A DNA stretch of 64,000 bases from contig NZ_JADEVO010000025.1 of the NCBI RefSeq assembly GCF_017114825.1, forward strand, positions 24,743-88,742, read 5' to 3'. The stretch is from Pseudomonas gregormendelii (GTDB lineage: Bacteria > Pseudomonadota > Gammaproteobacteria > Pseudomonadales > Pseudomonadaceae). Of this stretch, positions 60,425-64,000 are shown one piece after another. Below the pieces are notes generated by a model. That model made no database searches and had not been told where the DNA came from. It was given only the letters and a program-made list of their open reading frames with translations. The translations under genes were made by a program, and so were the position numbers. The stretch's first letter is position 1, and each line of letters begins with the position of its first letter.

Positions 60425-61174
60425 TCACCGGGCCACTCCTCCCACCACGCCCTCCCCGTGCAACTGCTGCAACAAGGCCAGGCCGCTCGCCACGAAAGCG
60501 GGCACGTCTTCAGCACCGGCCTCCTGTGCAAGGGCTTGCAACTGGGCCTGGCCATTGAGTGCGGGAAACTCGTTTATGCGCTGCAACAGGCGCCAGGCCA
60601 ATGGGCTCAGTTCGGAAAACTTCACGCTCCAGTCTTCGCCGCGACGCACCAGCAGCAACGTAGGCTGGGCCGGCGGCATTGACGGCTGGAAATCCGGCCC
60701 GACCTGCTGGACCGGCCAGGCATACGCCAATGGCCAGGCGAGCGGCGAAACGCGCAGCGGGCGATCCAGTAAGCTTGCGCCAGTGCTGACAGGCAGGGGT
60801 TCGGCGTCGGACTGTTGCAATGCCATCTCGACCCATTCGTAATGTGCCAGTTCGACCATGAACCCGGGCCAGTCGCCTTGGGGGACAGTCGCCACAAAGC
60901 CCACGAACTCCTCGGCGATTTCGCCGAATTTCGGCGTGCGCGCGCGATGGTCACGCAGAAAACTGCGCACCAGCAGGCGCCAGCGCGCCTCGCCGAGGAT
61001 CCTGATCAAAACAGGGAAAGTAGCGCTGAGCAATTGCGACAGATTGGCAAAGATCAGGTCGCGGTAAACCTGGGCCCTTGCCGCGTCCATGTGGCCTGGC
61101 GGCGCGCAATGGTCGGGGTCGCGCAGGTAGCGGCCAAAGGTAATCTGCTCCTGAAACAGGCCGGGCTTATCCAC
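60425..61174 (-). CDS. DUF2063 family protein (HvfC/BufC), partner of MNIO enzyme
   Basis: A 249-residue protein with the N-terminal DUF2063 domain (QITFGRYLRDPDH, YRDLIFANLSQLLSATFPVLIRILGEARWRLLVRSFLRDH) and a less conserved C-terminal part. In MNIO systems this protein presents the precursor peptide to the oxidase. The start is GTG 61174, with AGGAG at 8-nt spacing, overlapping the MNIO stop by 8 bp, so translation is coupled. No DoxX or precursor gene follows. Confidence 0.87.
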   Translation of the reverse strand: MDKPGLFQEQITFGRYLRDPDHCAPPGHMDAARAQVYRDLIFANLSQLLSATFPVLIRILGEARWRLLVRSFLRDHRARTPKFGEIAEEFVGFVATVPQGDWPGFMVELAHYEWVEMALQQSDAEPLPVSTGASLLDRPLRVSPLAWPLAYAWPVQQVGPDFQPSMPPAQPTLLLVRRGEDWSVKFSELSPLAWRLLQRINEFPALNGQAQLQALAQEAGAEDVPAFVASGLALLQQLHGEGVVGGVAR

Positions 61175-62006
61175 GATTCACTCCTGCGGCCTGCAGACGG
61201 CGGATGGTTTGCAGTTCGGCGACCAACTCGGCAAATACCGGGAAATTGAAGTCCCGCTCCAGCAGCGTCGGTTGCGCACCGAACCGCGCATAGGCCTGCG
61301 CCAGCAACGACCAGACCGCAGGCTTCACCGAAGCCCCGTGGGTGTCGATCTTCAAGGTGTCCGACTCGTCGAAATGTCCGGCCACGTGCATGCCCACCAC
61401 CCGCCCCGGGTCGATGCCGAGCAGGAACGCCTGCGGATCAAAACCATGATTGATCGAGTTGACGTACACATTGTTGACGTCCAGCAGCAGGTCGCAGTCA
61501 GCTTCACGCAGCACCGCATTGGTGAACGTGACTTCGTCCATGTCCTGGCGCGGCGCCGCGTAATAGGACACGTTTTCCACCGCCAGGCGCCGCCCCAGGA
61601 TGTCCTGGGCCTGGCGAATCCGCGCGGCCACGTGGTGCACTGCTTCTTCGGTGAACGGCAAGGGCAGCAGGTCGTAGAGGTGGCCGTCATCACTGCAGTA
61701 GCTCAGGTGTTCGCTGTACAGCGGCACATTGTAGAGCTCGAGAAAAACCCGGACTTCGCGCACAAATGCGACGTCAAGCGGAGTCGGCCCACCCAGGGAC
61801 AACGATAAGCCGTGACACGACAGCGCAAACTTTTCCGCCAGGGCGCGCAACGCCGCACCCTGTGCGCCCCCCACGCCGATCCAGTTTTCCGGGGCGAGCT
61901 CGAGAAAGTCGAAATCCCCTGCCGGGGCAGCCTGCAAGTCCTTCATCAGGACTCGACGCAGGCCGAGGCCGACGCGGTTTTTTACTGGGGGCTTGGGACT
62001 GTGCAT
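61167..62006 (-). CDS. MNIO-family oxidase (DUF692; HvfB/BufB)
   Basis: A 279-residue TIM-barrel multinuclear non-haem iron oxidase. Conserved metal-ligand segments are visible: LELAPENWIG, SEHLSYC, AVENVSYY, LLLDVNNVYVNSINHG and HVAGHFDESDTLKIDTHG. Family members oxidise cysteine or other residues of ribosomal peptides (for example oxazolone/thioamide or thiooxazole formation in bufferins and methanobactin). The precursor (DUF2282/BufA type) usually lies directly upstream; here the 305 bp before the next repeat encode no such peptide. Confidence 0.9.
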   Translation of the reverse strand: MHSPKPPVKNRVGLGLRRVLMKDLQAAPAGDFDFLELAPENWIGVGGAQGAALRALAEKFALSCHGLSLSLGGPTPLDVAFVREVRVFLELYNVPLYSEHLSYCSDDGHLYDLLPLPFTEEAVHHVAARIRQAQDILGRRLAVENVSYYAAPRQDMDEVTFTNAVLREADCDLLLDVNNVYVNSINHGFDPQAFLLGIDPGRVVGMHVAGHFDESDTLKIDTHGASVKPAVWSLLAQAYARFGAQPTLLERDFNFPVFAELVAELQTIRRLQAAGVNRG

Positions 62007-62311
62007 GCGGTTGATTCCGGGGTGGTGGAAACGGATGTCCAGTTAAGCGTCGGTATGTATCGGGCCTGTGTTCGGTGGGGGCCGGGAGTGTGGGCAACTG
62101 TATCGCCAGGCGGGCTGGATACACTCCAATACACGCAACACCCGAGTCCCCCTGGGGGAGCGGGCTTGCTCCAGTTAGCACTTTCGTCGTTTGGAAACGC
62201 GCCTTAGATCCTGCGAACTAAACTTAACGCACACAGGACACCCCTGGCGTCCTGTTCATTCCGTTCAACCTGATACTGGAGGCGCGCAAATAACACGCCG
62301 GTGGGGTCCAC
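62007..62311. other. Leader region of the MNIO operon, with dyads and a REP, no precursor gene
   Basis: On either strand I find no small Cys-rich ORF with a signal peptide. An imperfect dyad GTATCGCCAG/CTGGATAC occurs at 62100-62122, with further GATACA/GTATC words at about 62052-62062 and 62130. A REP-like hairpin CTGGGGGAGC/GCTCCAG lies at 62152-62174. The dyads probably mark the MNIO operon promoter and an operator. Confidence 0.55.
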
Positions 62312-62423
62312 GTAGGAGCAGCCGAAGGTTCGGCCCGCGATCGGACGATCTCTTGACCTTGATCTTTAACAATCAAAATCAAAAGATCGTCCGATCGCGG
62401 CCCGAACCTCCGGCAGCTCCTAC
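62312..62423. repeat. Long GTAGGAGC-family hairpin variant upstream of Sir2 gene
   Basis: The left arm starts GTAGGAGCAGCCGAAGGTTC (62312) and the right arm ends CCTCCGGCAGCTCCTAC (62423). The arms are about 40 bp with a few mismatches around an AT-rich loop. The stem core GATCGGACGATCT differs from the GAGTGCAACGAGG core at 8440 and 15360, so this is a second subtype. It is 27 bp from the Sir2 start codon. Confidence 0.9.
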
Positions 62424-62450
62424 AATGGGAAGATCTCTGGAGTGTTGAAC

Positions 62451-63293
62451 ATGCTAGATGGCCGAATCCGCGAACAACTCGATCAGCTCCGACACCTGAT
62501 GACCGAACAACCCTTCGTGGTACTGACCGGAGCCGGTATCAGCACGCCCTCGGGCATCCCCGATTACCGGGACAACCAGGGCGTGCGCCGTGGTCGGCAG
62601 CCGATGATGTACCAGGAGTTCCTCTCGGCTGCCGAATCCCGCCGCCGCTACTGGGCGCGGGCGATGCTGGGCTGGCCGCGAGTGCGCCTGGCCCAGCCAA
62701 ACGTGGCGCACGAGGCGCTGGCCGGTTTGCAATGCAACCAGCGGATCAGCGCGCTGATCACTCAGAATGTCGACTCCCTGCACGATCAGGCCGGCAGCCA
62801 TGACGTTATCGAACTGCATGGCAGCTTGCAGCGGGTACTGTGCCTGGATTGCGGGGAGCGCAGCGAGCGCGACTCGATCCAGGAACAGATGGAACAGCAC
62901 AATCCTTACCTGGCAGGTGTGGATGCAGTGCAGGCGCCGGATGGCGACACCCTGCTCGACCCTGCTTTCGAAGCGCGCTTCCAGGTGCCGCGTTGCCCGC
63001 ATTGTGCGGGTGAGCGGATGAAACCCGACGTGGTGTTCTTTGGCGAGAACGTCGCACAGGGAACGGCCGCCAGGGCCATGGCGACGGTTGAGAAAGCCGC
63101 TGGATTACTGGTGGTGGGGTCGTCGTTGATGGCGTATTCGGCGTTTCGCTTGTGCCGGGCAGTGGTGGATCAGGGCAAACCGTTGATTGCGATCAATCTG
63201 GGCAAGACGCGGGCCGATGAGCTTCTAGACCTGAAGATCGAAGCGTCGTGCGAACAGCTGCTGCCGTTGCTGGCGCAAAACCTGTCCACCTGA
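62451..63293 (+). CDS. NAD-dependent protein deacylase, Sir2 family
   Basis: A 280-residue sirtuin: GAGISTPSGIPDYR (27-40), ITQNVDSLHDQAGS, catalytic HG (ELHGSL), zinc cysteines CLDC and CPHC, and PDVVFFGENV. These are complete, so it should be an active deacetylase/deacylase. ATG 62451 has GGAG 8 nt upstream; the in-frame GTG at 62442 overlaps that site. It is followed by the REPIN array. Confidence 0.92.
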   Translation: MLDGRIREQLDQLRHLMTEQPFVVLTGAGISTPSGIPDYRDNQGVRRGRQPMMYQEFLSAAESRRRYWARAMLGWPRVRLAQPNVAHEALAGLQCNQRISALITQNVDSLHDQAGSHDVIELHGSLQRVLCLDCGERSERDSIQEQMEQHNPYLAGVDAVQAPDGDTLLDPAFEARFQVPRCPHCAGERMKPDVVFFGENVAQGTAARAMATVEKAAGLLVVGSSLMAYSAFRLCRAVVDQGKPLIAINLGKTRADELLDLKIEASCEQLLPLLAQNLST

Positions 63294-63304
63294 TTTTCCG
63301 GGGA

Positions 63305-64000
63305 CCCGGTGGGGCTTGCCCGCGATGGCGTCTGCACATTCGTAATTGGTGTGACAGGGAGATTGCCATCGCGGGCAAGTCGAATCGTCGCACCGCCGCT
63401 CCCACAGGTATTGGTGGTGGACGCAGCATTTGTGTTCGGCGCAGACCACTGTGGGAGCCAGCCTGCTGGCGATGGCGTCTGCGGATTCGACATTGATGTG
63501 GCAGGGAGATTGCCATCGCGGGCAAGTCGAATCGTCGCACCGCCGCTCCCACAGGTTTTTTGTGGTGGGCGCAGCATTTGTGTACGGCAGATATCTCTGT
63601 GGGAGCCGGGCTTGCCCGCGATGGCGTCTGCAGATTCGATATTGATGTGACAGGCAGATTGTCATCGCGGGCAAGTCGAATCGTCGCACCGCCGCTCCCA
63701 CAGGTTTTTTGTGGTGGGCGCAGCATTTGTGTACGGCAGATATCTCTGTGGGAGCCGGGCTTGCCCGCGATGGCGTCTGCGGATTCGACATTGATGTGAC
63801 AGGGAGATTGCCATCGCGGGCAAGTCGAATCGTCGCACCGCCGCTCCCACAGGTATTGGTGGTGGACGCAGCATTTGTGTTCGGCGCAGACCACTGTGGG
63901 AGCCAGCCTGCTGGCGATGGCGTCTGCGGATTCGACATTGATGTGGCAGGGAGATTGCCATCGCGGGCAAGTCGAATCGTCGCACCGCCGCTCCCACAGG
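63305..64000. repeat. Tandem array of about 148-bp paired-REP units
   Basis: The landmark CCCACAGG recurs at 63401, 63548, 63697, 63846 and 63993, so unit lengths are 147, 149, 149 and 147. Each unit has a GTGGGAGC...GCGATGGCG element, a GTCTGCGGATTCGACATTGA spacer and the inverted ATCGCGGGCAAGTC...GCTCCCAC element. Two versions alternate as A-B-B-A: A (147 bp) has TATTGGTGGTGG and GACCACTGTGGGAGCCAG; B (149 bp) has TTTTTTGTGGTGG and ATATCTCTGTGGGAGCCGG. The array continues past the window end. ORFs read through it are artefacts. Confidence 0.95.

Noticed and set aside
61774..62181. 135-codon minus-strand frame at the start of the MNIO gene, considered as a precursor peptide
   Set aside because: It overlaps the MNIO coding region in another frame, has no signal peptide, is Pro/Arg-rich, and does not resemble DUF2282 peptides.
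63193..63997. Long overlapping frames of 111-237 codons on both strands through the repeat array
   Set aside because: They are translations of the tandem REP units, with the same motif repeated every 49-50 codons, and no independent coding signal.

Overview
The window is chromosomal DNA of a Pseudomonas, most likely from the P. fluorescens group. I base this on high GC, a type VI secretion (T6SS) locus end, Pseudomonas-restricted small families (DUF1652, DUF2388, DUF2789, MXKDX repeat protein), the ben and cat gene organisation, and many intergenic REP-type palindromes of two families (GTGGGAGC... and GTAGGAGC...). I see no rRNA or tRNA gene, CRISPR array, insertion sequence or prophage.

Layout. 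1-4406 is the end of a T6SS operon: the tail of a probable tssL, a tssM with an OmpA-like C-terminus, hcp and tssA. 5053-8291 (minus) is a puuB-puuR-puuA-like operon for gamma-glutamylated polyamine breakdown with a candidate operator. 8556-9657 holds a 5'-truncated NADH dehydrogenase remnant beside an intact Rrf2 regulator. 9677-11526 has small hypothetical genes and a Nudix hydrolase. 11548-20172 is an aromatic catabolism block, benR, benABCD, catBCA and divergent catR, which takes benzoate through catechol to the 3-oxoadipate enol-lactone. BenR and CatR operator sequences are readable directly.

20199-34552 mixes housekeeping and accessory genes: polysaccharide deacetylase, SRAP/HMCES protein, AzlCD exporter, diguanylate cyclase, ppnN, a secreted epoxide-hydrolase-like enzyme, an OmpR-type regulator without a kinase beside it, a FAD protein, and a cupin-type regulator divergent from an EamA exporter. 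34826-40889 is a complete mrpA(B)CDEFG cation/proton antiporter operon. 40971-59092 holds a betaine-type binding protein, a chemoreceptor with its sensor part C-terminal to the signalling domain, a DksA paralogue with a degenerate zinc finger, a GST, a membrane protein with a 24-residue peptide gene, a two-component pair, a LysR-linked SDR/aldo-keto reductase pair, a MXKDX-repeat protein and a molybdopterin oxidoreductase with its cytochrome b.

59262-63293 carries an RlmI-like methyltransferase, a DUF2063 (HvfC/BufC) plus DUF692/MNIO (HvfB/BufB) pair, and a Sir2 deacylase. The MNIO pair normally modifies a cysteine-rich precursor peptide, but I see no precursor gene beside it. The window ends inside a tandem array of about 148-bp paired REP units (63305-64000).

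The least explained items are the precursor-less MNIO pair, the two repeat expansions (11-bp GTAGGAGCTGC copies, 148-bp REPIN copies), the structured intergenic repeat near 21540-21989, the TssM-OmpA fusion, and two genes too short for normal gene calling (48 aa at 23243-23389, 24 aa at 47931-48005).
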